Assembly: GCF_014199205.1 (NCBI RefSeq)
Contig: NZ_JACIJD010000003.1
Location: forward strand, 1 to 64,000
DNA: 64,000 bases
Direction of reading: 5' to 3'
Source of the DNA: Muricoccus pecuniae
Lineage (GTDB): Bacteria; Pseudomonadota; Alphaproteobacteria; Acetobacterales; Acetobacteraceae
The translations under genes were made by a program, and so were the position numbers. How positions within the stretch are numbered: position 1 is the stretch's first letter; every line of letters begins with the position of its first letter. Of the stretch, positions 1 to 7,555 are shown one piece after another. A model generated the notes under the pieces. That model was not told the DNA's origin, did no database searches, and was given only the letters and a program-made list of their open reading frames with translations.

Positions 1-351
1 GCCAGGGCCGATGTGCCTTGTGACCGGATACGTTGGCGTAGACTGATCAGACCAGGTCGTGAAAGCCCTTGCGGACGGGGCGGGCCATACGTTTTTTGCC
101 AGAACCTCCTGCAGCATCGCCTTGTCCAGGCTCAGATCGGCCACGAGCTTCTTCAGCTTCGTGTTCTCCTCTTGCAGTTGCCGCAACTGGCGCAGCTCGG
201 ACGGGCCTAGCCCGCCGTACTTCTGCTTCCAGCGGAAGAAGGTCGCCTCCGAGACGCCCATCTTGCGGCAGACCTCCGCCACCGGCGTGCCCAGCTCCGC
301 CTGCTTCAGCGCAAAAGAAATCTGCTCTTCCGTGTAGTGGCTCTTCCTCAC
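1..351 (-). CDS. IS3-family transposase OrfA with -1 frameshift site, OrfB lost (partial)
   Basis: Minus-strand reading from a GTG at 351 (RBS-like GAGG upstream) gives a protein starting VRKSHYTEEQISFALKQAEL. It has the helix-turn-helix of IS3 OrfA (VCRKMGVSEATFFRWKQKYG) and the leucine-zipper-like stretch that usually ends this protein (LKKLVADLSLDKAMLQ). At 97-91 the minus strand reads A AAA AAC, the classic -1 slippery heptamer of IS3 elements. The -1 frame continues as RMARPVRKGFHDLV and stops at 49-47, so only the first residues of an OrfB survive. The zero frame stays open to the window edge. Binding of IS ends by OrfA is family knowledge. The missing OrfB means the element is truncated or rearranged beside position 47. 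The first 46 bases are not explained. Confidence 0.7.
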   Translation of the reverse strand, partial: MRKSHYTEEQISFALKQAELGTPVAEVCRKMGVSEATFFRWKQKYGGLGPSELRQLRQLQEENTKLKKLVADLSLDKAMLQEVLAKNVWPAPSARAFTTWSDQSTPTYPVTRHIGPG

Positions 352-426
352 CGGACCGTCCTCCTTCAGGTCAACATCCCTGCCGGAAAACTCTCAGAAA
401 GCCCGGACCAGTTTCCAGGTTTAAGG
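352..426 (-). mobile_element. Probable left terminal region of the IS3-family element
   Basis: Read on the minus strand, the bases just upstream of the OrfA start begin near 421 with TGGAAACTGGTCCGGGC and continue to the ribosome-binding region. The ACTGGTCCGGG core resembles the terminal inverted repeats of IS3-family elements related to IS51; this is recalled family knowledge, not a computed match. The stretch lies directly against the truncated IS6-family gene, whose reading frame breaks at 427-440. This suggests that the IS3 element inserted into that gene. The matching right end is outside the window or lost, so no target duplication can be checked. Confidence 0.4.
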
Positions 427-696
427 TCAATCGCCGTTGACCTTCAGGAACATCTCGTCCAAGTGCCAGGTGTCCCCGGGCCGTGGCCGGCGCTTGCGGA
501 GCCTCCCGGCGAACTCGGCCCCGAACTTCGGCACCCAGCGCCGGATGCTCTCGTGCGTGACGAGGATGCCCCGCTCTGCAAGGATCAGTTCGATATCACG
601 TAGGCTGAGGCTGAAGGGATGGTAGAGCCACACGGCGTGCCGGATGACCTCGGCCGGAAAGCGATAGCCGGGGTAGGTGGCGGGCTCTGGCGTCAT
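427..696 (-). pseudogene. IS6-family transposase, N-terminal fragment
   Basis: Minus-strand frame from ATG at 696 encodes MTPEPATYPGYRFPAEVIR and then a typical IS6 N-terminus: a helix-turn-helix (SLSLRDIELILAERGI, VTHESIRRW) and the first catalytic Asp in GDTWHLDEMFLKVNG. Translation stops at 427, immediately after that Asp region. A complete IS6 transposase is about 230 residues; here only about 89 remain and the second Asp and the Glu are missing. The sequence beyond the break is the end of the IS3-family element, so insertion most likely truncated it. The upstream region (697-757) reads GGGCATTGTCACGTTGCGGG on the minus strand and may be its terminal repeat. Non-functional as a transposase. 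Confidence 0.8.
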
Positions 697-754
697 CCGG
701 CCAGCTTCGCCCAGCCGCTTCGTTCCGGCCACCCTCCCGCAACGTGACAATGCC

Positions 755-960
755 CGAGGCGGGCATCAGCAGGTTCAAGCGCGTCATCAGCGGTGGACTG
801 CACTCGCGTACCGACGGGCGCTGCGCGACAGAAGTGGCCATCGCCGTCCGCGTACTCAACCGCATGCTCGAACTCGGACGCCCAGAGTATGTCCGGCTCG
901 CGTGACCACAGACACGCCGATGGTGCTCCGCTGCCTTCATGCTGGTCCATGCAACGCAGT
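755..960 (+). pseudogene. IS5-family transposase, 3' remnant with right end
   Basis: The plus-strand frame reads EAGISRFKRVISGGLHSRTD and then TEVAIAVRVLNRMLELGRPE, ending in TGA at 903-905. This is nearly identical in DNA and protein to the C-terminus of the complete transposase at 7645-8610, and the two copies share the catalytic-Glu region. Downstream, 944-960 repeats exactly a 17-base stretch at 8648-8664, which lies in the right inverted repeat of the intact copy. The 5' part of the gene is gone and the remnant begins against the IS6-family sequence at about 755. It is therefore the tail of a second, older copy in the same orientation as the complete one. Confidence 0.85.
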
Positions 961-1120
961 CGCCAACAAGTTGACGGTGCCAGCGCGCGTACGACGCCCG
1001 GTCGCCTACTTCAAGGCCGCCCGCCCGGACGCGACGTCACGACGGGGCGCTTCCGCCCGGCGGTCACCGGAAGAGCGATCGTCGGGCCGGGGTGGACTCC
1101 CGGGGGGTGGCCGGATCACC
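961..1120. other. Intergenic stretch between IS remnants and chimeric gene
   Basis: About 160 bases between the right end of the IS5 remnant and the stop codon of the minus-strand chimeric gene. I see no convincing ORF with a ribosome-binding site, no RNA gene and no inverted repeat with a T-run. Long frames crossing it on both strands are explained by high GC content. Confidence 0.5.
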
Positions 1121-1783
1121 TCACTCCGCGGTGATCCCGGCGCGCCGGACGACCCCGACCCACTTGTCGATCTCCTGGCGCAGGTAGCCCGCGAAGGCCT
1201 GCGGGTCCGCGAGGAGGGGCTGCATGCCCAGTTCGGCGAGTCGCGCCCTCGTCGCCTCGGCCGAGAGGACCTTCCGCGTGGCCTCGTCAACGCGCGCGAC
1301 GATCGCCGCCGGAGTGCCGGCCGGCGCGAAGAGACCGACCCAGGTGCCCGTCTCGAAGCCCGGCAGCGTGTCCGCGACCGGCGGCGCGTCGGGCAGCTCC
1401 GGCGCGCGCGCGAGGCCGGTGACGCCGAGCGCCCGCAGGGTGCCGTCCGTCACCGCCGCGTCCACCACCGCGACGCCGCGTGCCGCCGGGCCGAGCCGGC
1501 CGAGCGCGTCCAGGAGGCAGGCGTTGTCGGTGCCGTAGGAGGAGGGCTGCACGACGACGCAGCGCGAGGTGCCGAGGCGGGCCTGGAGCCGCCGGTAGTC
1601 CTCGACCGTGGCCGGGCCGGGGCACAGCTGAGCGGCCGGATCGTAGGGGAAGCGGGGATCGTAGACGTGGATGTGGCAGTCCGTGGCCCCGTCCGGCACC
1701 GCCAGGCGCGCGGGGCGGCTGCCCGCGGTCAGGGGCATGGCGGCCGCGGGGGCGTTTCCCCCGTCCTTGTCGGCGTTCCTCAT
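1121..1783 (-). pseudogene. Amidohydrolase / Bug-receptor chimeric ORF
   Basis: The 220-residue frame joins two unrelated families. Residues about 30-118 look like the start of an amidohydrolase of the 2-pyrone-4,6-dicarboxylate lactonase type: ATDCHIHVYDPRFPYDPA holds the HxH metal motif at 37-39, followed by VVVQPSSYGTDNACLLDAL. From about residue 121 the sequence becomes the C-terminal third of a Bug/TctC tricarboxylate receptor: LARAPELPDAPPVADTLPGF, then LFAPAGTPAAIV. The switch is at LRALGVTG (about 1410-1435); ALAVTG is a common Bug sequence at that point, so a deletion at short shared sequence is plausible. Neither half can be complete: the barrel lacks its later metal ligands, and the receptor lacks its signal peptide and first domain. 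Probably a non-functional deletion product, though the frame is intact. Confidence 0.75.
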
Positions 1784-2010
1784 CGCGGCAGGCTAGGCGC
1801 CCTGTTTCTCATCGACAATCTGCTCCGACACGCCAGGAAGGCCGGTGGTGCGATTCCCAGGCAAGGCGAGGGCACGCGAGGCCGGCCGGGGACGACCCGA
1901 CGAGCCCGGCCCCGCCGCCACCGCGCTCTGCTCCGTCTCGCATGGCCCAGTCGCCAGGCATCGCCGACGCGCACCCGCGCCCCCCGTGCGGGAGGGCGCG
2001 GTGGCCTGGA
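1784..2010. other. Intergenic region with no supported feature
   Basis: About 227 bases between the chimeric ORF start and the PRISE-type reductase stop. Both flanking genes read on the minus strand. I see no RNA gene or clear terminator. Frames crossing it look like composition artefacts, though a remnant of a further gene cannot be excluded. Confidence 0.4.
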
Positions 2011-3075
2011 TCAGGGGATGATCCGTGCCTGGCGCAGCGTGCCGAACAGGTCGAAGAACGCCTCGTCCGTCGCCTGGTAGTCGAGGAAGCCGAGGCGGCG
2101 GCTCTTGCCCATATCCGTGACCACCTCGATCGGCCGGCCGAGATCGGCATCCGTGTGCCAGGCCGAGGCGAGGCGGCCGAGATCGGGCTCGGCCAGCCCG
2201 TGCCGCTTCGCGATCTCCCGCCAGATAGGGGCGGCGTCGGCCATCTGCGCATCGAGCGGCGTGCCCTGGCCGGGGAAGGGAGCGGGCTCGAGGCCGAACC
2301 ACTCCGCGATGCGTCCCCACATCCAGCTCCAGCGGAAGACGTCGCCGTTCACCACGTTGAAGGCCTCGTTCCGCGCGGCCGGGGTGGTCGATGCCCATTC
2401 CAGGTGGCGGGCCAGGAGCCGCGCATCCGTCATGTCGGTCAGCCCGTTCCACTGGGCCGCGGAGCCGGGAAACAGGAAGGGGCGCCCCGTCTCGCGGCAG
2501 ATCGTGGCGTAGGTGGCGAGCGTCACGCCCATGTTCATGGCGTTTCCGAGGGCGTAGCCGATGATCGTGTGCGGGCGGTGCACGCTCCACCCGAAGCCGT
2601 CCCGCGCGCTGGCTGCGAAGACCTCGTCCTCCTGGGCGTAGTAGAAGTTCTCGATGTCCAGGCGCGGCTGGTCCTCGCGGAAGGGCGTGGCGGGGAGCTG
2701 GCCCTTTCCGTAGTTCTCGAAGGGGCCGAGATAGTGCTTCAGGCCGGTGACGAGGGCCACGTGCCGGACGCTGCCGCCGGCCCGCAGCGCGTCCAGCAGG
2801 TTGCGCACCATGGCGGCGTTGACCCTGATGTTCTCCGCCTCGGTAGGCTGGCGCAGCCAGGTCGTGACGAAGACATGGGTCGGGCGCTCGTCGCGCAGCG
2901 CCGCCTGCAGCCCGGCCGGGTCGAGCAGGTCGGCCGCGACGGCCCGCAGCCTATCGATGTCGTTCGGAGGCCGCCGGGCGAGACCGCTCACCTGCCAGCC
3001 CTGGCCGATCAGGCGCCGGGCCAGGTTATTGCCCACGATGCCGCTGACGCCCGCGATCAGTGCCGATCCCACCAT
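2011..3075 (-). CDS. PRISE-type short-chain dehydrogenase/reductase (progesterone 5-beta-reductase/iridoid synthase-like)
   Basis: This 354-residue protein belongs to the extended SDR group typified by plant progesterone 5-beta-reductase and iridoid synthase. Family members use NAD(P)H to reduce enone C=C bonds; the substrate here is unknown. The N-terminal Rossmann motif is ALIAGVSGIVGNNLA (residues about 5-19). The family-typical active-site motifs replace the usual YxxxK: TGLKHYLGPFE with Lys at 113, and NFYYAQED with Tyr at about 145-146. I chose ATG 3075 (MVGSALIAGVSG) because it puts the nucleotide-binding motif at the N-terminus; a frame to 3135 adds 20 unlikely residues. It reads away from the EthD gene across a 176-base divergent gap. 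Cytoplasmic; a role in the neighbouring catabolic cluster is inference. Confidence 0.85.
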   Translation of the reverse strand: MVGSALIAGVSGIVGNNLARRLIGQGWQVSGLARRPPNDIDRLRAVAADLLDPAGLQAALRDERPTHVFVTTWLRQPTEAENIRVNAAMVRNLLDALRAGGSVRHVALVTGLKHYLGPFENYGKGQLPATPFREDQPRLDIENFYYAQEDEVFAASARDGFGWSVHRPHTIIGYALGNAMNMGVTLATYATICRETGRPFLFPGSAAQWNGLTDMTDARLLARHLEWASTTPAARNEAFNVVNGDVFRWSWMWGRIAEWFGLEPAPFPGQGTPLDAQMADAAPIWREIAKRHGLAEPDLGRLASAWHTDADLGRPIEVVTDMGKSRRLGFLDYQATDEAFFDLFGTLRQARIIP

Positions 3076-3251
3076 GCTCTTCAGTCCCGTAAGCTGTTCA
3101 GGGGGGCGGAACTGGGAGGGCGGTTCCCGCCGCACCAGGGGCGGGCCTCTCCGAAGCCGCCGGAGGATGGCCGGGGTGGGTCAAGAACCCGCGACCGGGC
3201 GGGATGCGGGCGCCTATCCGCGTTGGGGCGGGAGGGCAGTAGGAGCCAGCC

Positions 3252-4265
3252 ATGACGGAACCGAGGGACCGGACCGCCTTCACCCGGTCGGACATGCCGC
3301 ACCGGCCACCCTACCAGGGCGGCTACCGGACCACCACGCGCCCGCTGATCGTCACGCCCACCCTTGTCTCCCGCGTCGACCGCACGCCGTGGAGCGAGCG
3401 GCCGCACGACCCGAAGGCCTCGATGGACCGGGACGGGCGGGAGGTGGAGCACCCCGACCGCCACCCCGACCGGCTGGCGCTGGAGCCGGACCCGAACCTC
3501 GCCTTCGAGCACTGGGACGAGTACTGGCGGAAGATCCACGGCCCGAAATTCGCCTACGAGGAGCCGGGCAGCACCTCCCAGCCCGTGCTGCGCTACGACC
3601 AGCTGCACCGCATCCCAGGCGGCCCCTCCTCCTTCTTCCGCCCGCCCTACGCGGCGATGACGGACGAGGCGGGGAGGCTCGTGGCCGACCCTTACGCGCG
3701 CGTCCCGGCCTATCGCCGCCCGCGCTGGGACGGCCTCGCCTACATCGCCTACGCCGAGGAGGGCGACATCCGGAAGACGCTCGGCCAGGAGAAGTACGCC
3801 GAGCGCATCATCGCGGACGAGCGCACCGCCTTTCGCATGGTCACGCGCGAGATCACGCGGGAGTACATCCTGATCCCCAGCCCCCGGCACCGCGACCCGA
3901 TCAGCCTCGTCAAGATCCACAAGCGCCGCCCGGAGCTGACGCGCGAGGCGTTCCAGCGCCGCTGGCTGGACGAGCACGCCGCGGTCGTCCTCTCGAAGCC
4001 GGCGACGCACGCCCATGTCCGCCGCTACGCCCAGCTGCACAACATCGGCTCGACGCAGGAGGACCCGGAGGGAGGCACGATCGACGGCATCTCCGTCCTC
4101 GCCTTCGCCTCGGTGAACGACGTGGAGGACTACCTCGTCACGCCGGACCACGCGGCGATCGAGGCGCATGAGAGCGAGCTGGCCGGCGAGGGCTCGGAGT
4201 TCTGGACCGCCGTCAACTACTCCGTCGTCAACCGCCTGCTGCCGGAGCTCGCGACCGAGCGGTAG
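3252..4265 (+). CDS. EthD domain-containing protein
   Basis: A 337-residue protein with a C-terminal EthD-type dimeric alpha/beta-barrel domain at about residues 218-320: SLVKIHKRRPELTREAFQRR, then WLDEHAAVV and HVRRYAQLHNIG. An N-terminal half of about 200 residues is rich in Arg, Asp and Pro and resembles a second, degenerate unit (FEHWDEYWRKIHGPKF). EthD proteins were first found beside a cytochrome P450 for ethyl tert-butyl ether degradation; their biochemical role is still poorly defined. The start ATG at 3252 follows GTAGGAGCCAGCC. The 3' end overlaps the convergent GntR regulator by 38 bases. Its place beside a GntR regulator, a dehydroquinase-like enzyme and a Bug receptor suggests a catabolic pathway for an aromatic or alicyclic acid. 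Confidence 0.8.
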   Translation: MTEPRDRTAFTRSDMPHRPPYQGGYRTTTRPLIVTPTLVSRVDRTPWSERPHDPKASMDRDGREVEHPDRHPDRLALEPDPNLAFEHWDEYWRKIHGPKFAYEEPGSTSQPVLRYDQLHRIPGGPSSFFRPPYAAMTDEAGRLVADPYARVPAYRRPRWDGLAYIAYAEEGDIRKTLGQEKYAERIIADERTAFRMVTREITREYILIPSPRHRDPISLVKIHKRRPELTREAFQRRWLDEHAAVVLSKPATHAHVRRYAQLHNIGSTQEDPEGGTIDGISVLAFASVNDVEDYLVTPDHAAIEAHESELAGEGSEFWTAVNYSVVNRLLPELATER

Positions 4266-5052
4266 CGCCGCGCGGGGGCGCCGCCCGGCCGGGCGGGCGC
4301 CCGCGCGGAGCCCGCGGCGGGGAGGGGGCGCCGGCCTCCGCGGCGCGGCGCGGCTCGCCCGCGAAGCGCGCCAGCGACCCCGTCTGCGAGACGTGGGCGA
4401 CGCAGCCCTCGAGGTGCTCGGCCAGGGCCTGGCGCGCCGCGACGCTGTCGCGGGCCAGGGCGCTGTCCAGCAGGCGCCGGTGCTCCGCCGCCGCCTCCTC
4501 GCCGCGGAACACCACGGCCACCATCTGGTAGCGCAGGTAGCGGTCGTAGATGGCCTCGTGCGCCTGGAGCAGGAGCTTCGAGCCGCATGCCGCGATGAGC
4601 GCGCGGTGGAACTCCCAGTCGTAGCGCTTCCAGGTTTCCACCTCGGCCTCCTGCCCCGCGAGGAGGCGGCGCTCCACGGCGGCGAGCTTGTGGTGCGCGG
4701 CGACCACCCCGCCTTCCCAGTCCAGCCCGCCGGCGGCGAAGGACCTCTCCATCGCGTGCGCCTCGAGCAGGAAGCGCAGGGAGGTGACCTCCCGGAAGTT
4801 CTCCTCCGAGACCGGGGCCACCTCGAAGCCCCTCTGCCCCTCCGCGACGATCAGCCCTTCGGAGGCCAAGCGGCTCAGCAGCTCGCGCAGCGTGCTGATG
4901 CTGGCGCCATAGGTGTCGCGCATGCGGTCGAGGCCGAGCTTCTGCCCGGGCGTTAGGCGCCCGAACACGATGTCGCTCCGGATCCGGCGATAGGCCGCCT
5001 CTCCGACCGTCTCCTCTTCCGGGGCCGAAATGGCGTTGCGGGCCAAGTGCAC
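4228..5052 (-). CDS. GntR-family transcriptional regulator, FCD type
   Basis: The protein has an N-terminal winged helix (TVGEAAYRRIRSDIVFGRLT, then LDRMRDTYGASISTLRELLS) and an FCD ligand-binding domain (LRFLLEAHAMERSFA, EFHRALIAACGS, and EHRRLLDSALARD near the C-terminus). FCD regulators usually repress catabolic operons and release DNA when a small carboxylate or metal-linked ligand binds. I favour GTG 5052 because GGAAAGGGAG precedes it and the product then starts just before the winged helix; ATG 5127 is possible but has no Shine-Dalgarno. The tail after about residue 230 is Ala/Arg/Pro-rich and overlaps the end of the EthD gene on the other strand. It is divergent from the aroQ-like/Bug operon, which is its likely target. 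Confidence 0.85.
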   Translation of the reverse strand: MHLARNAISAPEEETVGEAAYRRIRSDIVFGRLTPGQKLGLDRMRDTYGASISTLRELLSRLASEGLIVAEGQRGFEVAPVSEENFREVTSLRFLLEAHAMERSFAAGGLDWEGGVVAAHHKLAAVERRLLAGQEAEVETWKRYDWEFHRALIAACGSKLLLQAHEAIYDRYLRYQMVAVVFRGEEAAAEHRRLLDSALARDSVAARQALAEHLEGCVAHVSQTGSLARFAGEPRRAAEAGAPSPPRAPRGRPPGRAAPPRGATARSRAPAAGG

Positions 5053-5315
5053 CTCCCTTTCCGCGTTAGATTGCACGAAAACGAATTGCGCGCCAAATCG
5101 GGAATCATCAGCGTATCCACGTTTCATCGGATATTCGCGGCTTTGTTGCTTGATCGGCAGGTGGTTGGCTGATACGCAGAGAGGGACGAGGCGCACCGAT
5201 GACCCGCCGGGCCGAGGAGACAGAGCTTGCCGAGACCGTGGACTTGCGAGCGTGGCCGGGGCGGCCACGGAGATCCGGGCGCGGCGAGGCGCTGGGCCTC
5301 TCGGGAGCGCCGGCA
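5053..5315. promoter_or_regulatory. Divergent control region between GntR regulator and aroQ-like operon
   Basis: About 260 bases separate the divergent starts at 5052 (minus) and 5316 (plus). The part from 5070 to 5170 is clearly less GC-rich than its surroundings, as expected for promoters and an operator. I could not pick out a convincing -35/-10 pair or palindrome by eye, so the assignment rests on gene arrangement and base composition. Confidence 0.4.
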
Positions 5316-5750
5316 GTGAGCGGCCCGATCCACGTGCTCAACGGCCCCAACCTTAACCGGCTCGGCAAGCGCGAGCCGGAGATCTACGGGCGCACGACGC
5401 TCGCCGAGGTCGAGGCGATGTGCCACGAGGCCGCTGGCGACACGCCGGTCGTCTTCCGCCAGACGAACTGGGAGGGGCAGCTCGTGGACTGGATCCACGA
5501 GGCGACGGACTCCGACGCCGCCGGCATCGTCATCAACCCGGCCGGGCTCACCTTCACCTCGATCCCCGTGCTCGACGCGCTGAAGATGTTCGGCCGCCCG
5601 ATCATCGAGTTGCACATCTCCAACATCCACAAGCGGGAGGCAATCTACCACCGCTCGCTCGTCTCCACCGTGGCGACCGCCGTCATCGCGGGGCTCGGCG
5701 CCCGCGGCTACGTCACGGCCATCCGGTCCTTGCGCGACCTTCTCGAATGA
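5316..5750 (+). CDS. aroQ-like: Type II 3-dehydroquinate dehydratase-like protein with altered active-site His
   Basis: From GTG 5316 (GGGAG 12 bases upstream) the product is 144 residues, the normal size of a type II dehydroquinase. Family landmarks are present: VLNGPNLNRLGKREPEIYG with Arg19 and the catalytic Tyr24, Asn74 in INPAGLTFTS, His100 in IELHISN, and Arg107 in HKRE. In standard enzymes the NAGGLTHTS-type loop carries a substrate-contacting His; here that residue is Phe80. Thr, Ser and Asn of the loop are kept. This points to a paralogue that may act on a related hydroxy-acid or lactone rather than the housekeeping shikimate enzyme. It is followed by a Bug receptor and a hypothetical protein in one operon, which also suggests catabolism. 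Dehydration of dehydroquinate is not assured. Confidence 0.75.
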   Translation: MSGPIHVLNGPNLNRLGKREPEIYGRTTLAEVEAMCHEAAGDTPVVFRQTNWEGQLVDWIHEATDSDAAGIVINPAGLTFTSIPVLDALKMFGRPIIELHISNIHKREAIYHRSLVSTVATAVIAGLGARGYVTAIRSLRDLLE

Positions 5751-5818
5751 AGGCGCCCGCCCGGCAGGCTTCGCCCGCCGGTTCCCCATACCAGGAACAG
5801 CAGAGAGGGAGAGTGACG

Positions 5819-6865
5819 ATGCAAGAGGACCGGAAGGGCGGGACGAACCCGCCGCCGCGCCGCCGTGCGTTGCTGGCTGGGCTGGGCGGGGCCGCGGCCC
5901 TGTCCGCGATCGGCGGGGCCCGGGCACAGGGAGCGGGTCAGGGGACAGGTCAGGGAGCGGCCCAGGGCTACCCGAACCGGGCGGTCACGATGATCGTTCC
6001 CTTCGCGCCGGGCGGCTCCACCGACTTCGTCGCGCGGCTGCTGGCGCAGCACCTCTCCACGGTTCTCAACGGGAACTTCGTGGTGGAGAACCGCGCCGGC
6101 GGCAGCGGCACGGTGGGCCACGGCGCCGTCGCCCGCGCGCGGCCGGACGGCTACACCCTCGGCGTCTCGCCCACCGGCACCTTCGCCCTTGCGCCGTTCC
6201 TGTTCGAGAAGCTGCCCTATGACAGCGACAACGGCTTCGCGCCGATCAGCCTGCTTGCCGGCAACGCGATGTTCGTCTGCGTCCACTCCTCCAGCAACAT
6301 CCGCACCTACGCCGACCTGATCGCGGCGGCGAAGGCGCAGCCGGGCAAGCTCACCTACGCCTCGGCCGGGGCCGGCACCATCGCCCACCTCGCCCCCGAG
6401 CTGATGCTCGACATGTCCGGGACCGAGATGCTGCACGTCGCCTACCGCTCGGGCGGGCTGCAGGTCCAGGCGGTGCTCGGGCGCGAGACGACCATGGGTT
6501 TCATCGACACCGTGACGGCGATCCCGCACATCCAGTCCGGCGACCTGCGCGCGCTGGCGGTGACGAGCGCGGCGCGCAGCCCGCAGATCCCGAACGTGCC
6601 CACCCTGGCCGAGTGCGGGCTGGCCGGCTACCGCGCCACGAACGACTTCGGCTTCTTTGCGCCGGCCGGCACGCCGCCCGCGATCGTGGCCGCGCTCTCC
6701 GACGCGTCCCGCCGGATCCTCGCCATGCCGGAGGTCAAGGCACGCCTCGACGGCGCCTCCATCGACATCTACGCCGGCACGGCGGAGGCCTTCCCGGCCT
6801 ATCAGGCGGAGGAGGCGCGGCGCTGGGGCGACCTGATCCGCCGTCGCAACATCAGGATGGAGTAG
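5819..6865 (+). CDS. Bug-family tripartite tricarboxylate transporter substrate-binding protein
   Basis: A 348-residue periplasmic receptor of the Bug/TctC family. The N-terminus carries a twin-arginine-like signal (RRRALLAGLGGAAALSAIGG, then ARAQG). The mature part shows the family sequences VTMIVPFAPGGSTDFVARLL, VVENRAGGSGTVGHGAVARA, and LRALAVTSAARSPQIPNVPT followed by FFAPAGTPPAIVAAL. Family members bind carboxylates in a two-domain cleft, using water-mediated contacts and loop PGGxxD, and pass them to TctA/TctB permeases, which are not in this window. ATG 5819 is preceded by GAGAGGGAGAG. It lies 68 bases after the aroQ-like stop and 6 bases before the next gene, so it is very likely cotranscribed. 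The ligand is unknown; a hydroxylated acid fits the neighbours. Confidence 0.9.
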   Translation: MQEDRKGGTNPPPRRRALLAGLGGAAALSAIGGARAQGAGQGTGQGAAQGYPNRAVTMIVPFAPGGSTDFVARLLAQHLSTVLNGNFVVENRAGGSGTVGHGAVARARPDGYTLGVSPTGTFALAPFLFEKLPYDSDNGFAPISLLAGNAMFVCVHSSSNIRTYADLIAAAKAQPGKLTYASAGAGTIAHLAPELMLDMSGTEMLHVAYRSGGLQVQAVLGRETTMGFIDTVTAIPHIQSGDLRALAVTSAARSPQIPNVPTLAECGLAGYRATNDFGFFAPAGTPPAIVAALSDASRRILAMPEVKARLDGASIDIYAGTAEAFPAYQAEEARRWGDLIRRRNIRME

Positions 6866-6871
6866 CCGGCG

Positions 6872-7537
6872 GTGGCGGTCGGGCTGCTCGCGATCTGGAG
6901 CGACGTGGCGGAGGAGCAGGAAACCGACTACCTGCACTGGCTGACGCGCGAGCATACGGCGGAGCGGGTGGGTGTCCCGGGCTTCCGGTCCGCGCGCGTC
7001 CTCCGCGCCGACCTCGCCGGCGTCCGGCGTTACCTGATCCTGTACGAGCTCGCGGCGCCGGCGGTATTGACGAGCCCGGACTACCTCGCCCGGCTGAACG
7101 CGCCGACGCCGTGGTCGTCGCGCATCATGCCAGTGCTGCGGAACTTCGCGCGCGGCGGCGGGCGGGTGGTGGCGGAGGCCGGCAGCGGGCAGGGCGGGTT
7201 CCTCCTCGCCCTGCGCCTCGGCCGCGCCCCGAGGGGGGAGGCGGAGCCGGTGCTGGCGATCGCGGCCGAGGACCGGGTCTGCGCCGTCCGCCTGCTCGCG
7301 GTCGACAGAGCTGGCACGGCAGTCGAGACAGGCGAGAAAGCGCTGCGCGGCGGCGACGCGACCTTCGCGGGTCTCCTTCTGATCGAGGCGACGGATGCCG
7401 CGACCCTGCGCGGCGTGCAGGCGCGCCACGGCCCGGCCCTGGCCGTGCTCGGCGTTGAGGCCGGAGATCTGGTTTTCTACTCTACCGTCTTCGCCCTGCG
7501 CGGGACGGATCCGCAGGGCGTGTCCGCGGTTTCCTGA
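6872..7537 (+). CDS. Hypothetical protein, possible dimeric alpha/beta-barrel fold
   Basis: A 221-residue protein from GTG 6872, six bases after the Bug stop, with the previous gene's final GGAG as its probable ribosome-binding site. The first half (LLAIWSDVAEEQETDYLHWL, TREHTAERVGVPGFRSARVL) resembles small dimeric alpha/beta-barrel proteins in which a conserved WL..EH region starts the fold. The second half (VLAIAAEDRVCAVRLLAV) is not recognised. No signal peptide or membrane segment is visible, so it is probably cytoplasmic. Such proteins are often isomerases, lactonases or small-molecule binders in catabolic operons. No reaction can be assigned. An IS5-family element starts about 20 bases after its stop. 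Confidence 0.65.
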   Translation: MAVGLLAIWSDVAEEQETDYLHWLTREHTAERVGVPGFRSARVLRADLAGVRRYLILYELAAPAVLTSPDYLARLNAPTPWSSRIMPVLRNFARGGGRVVAEAGSGQGGFLLALRLGRAPRGEAEPVLAIAAEDRVCAVRLLAVDRAGTAVETGEKALRGGDATFAGLLLIEATDAATLRGVQARHGPALAVLGVEAGDLVFYSTVFALRGTDPQGVSAVS

Positions 7538-7555
7538 GGCACGGCGGCCGGGCCT

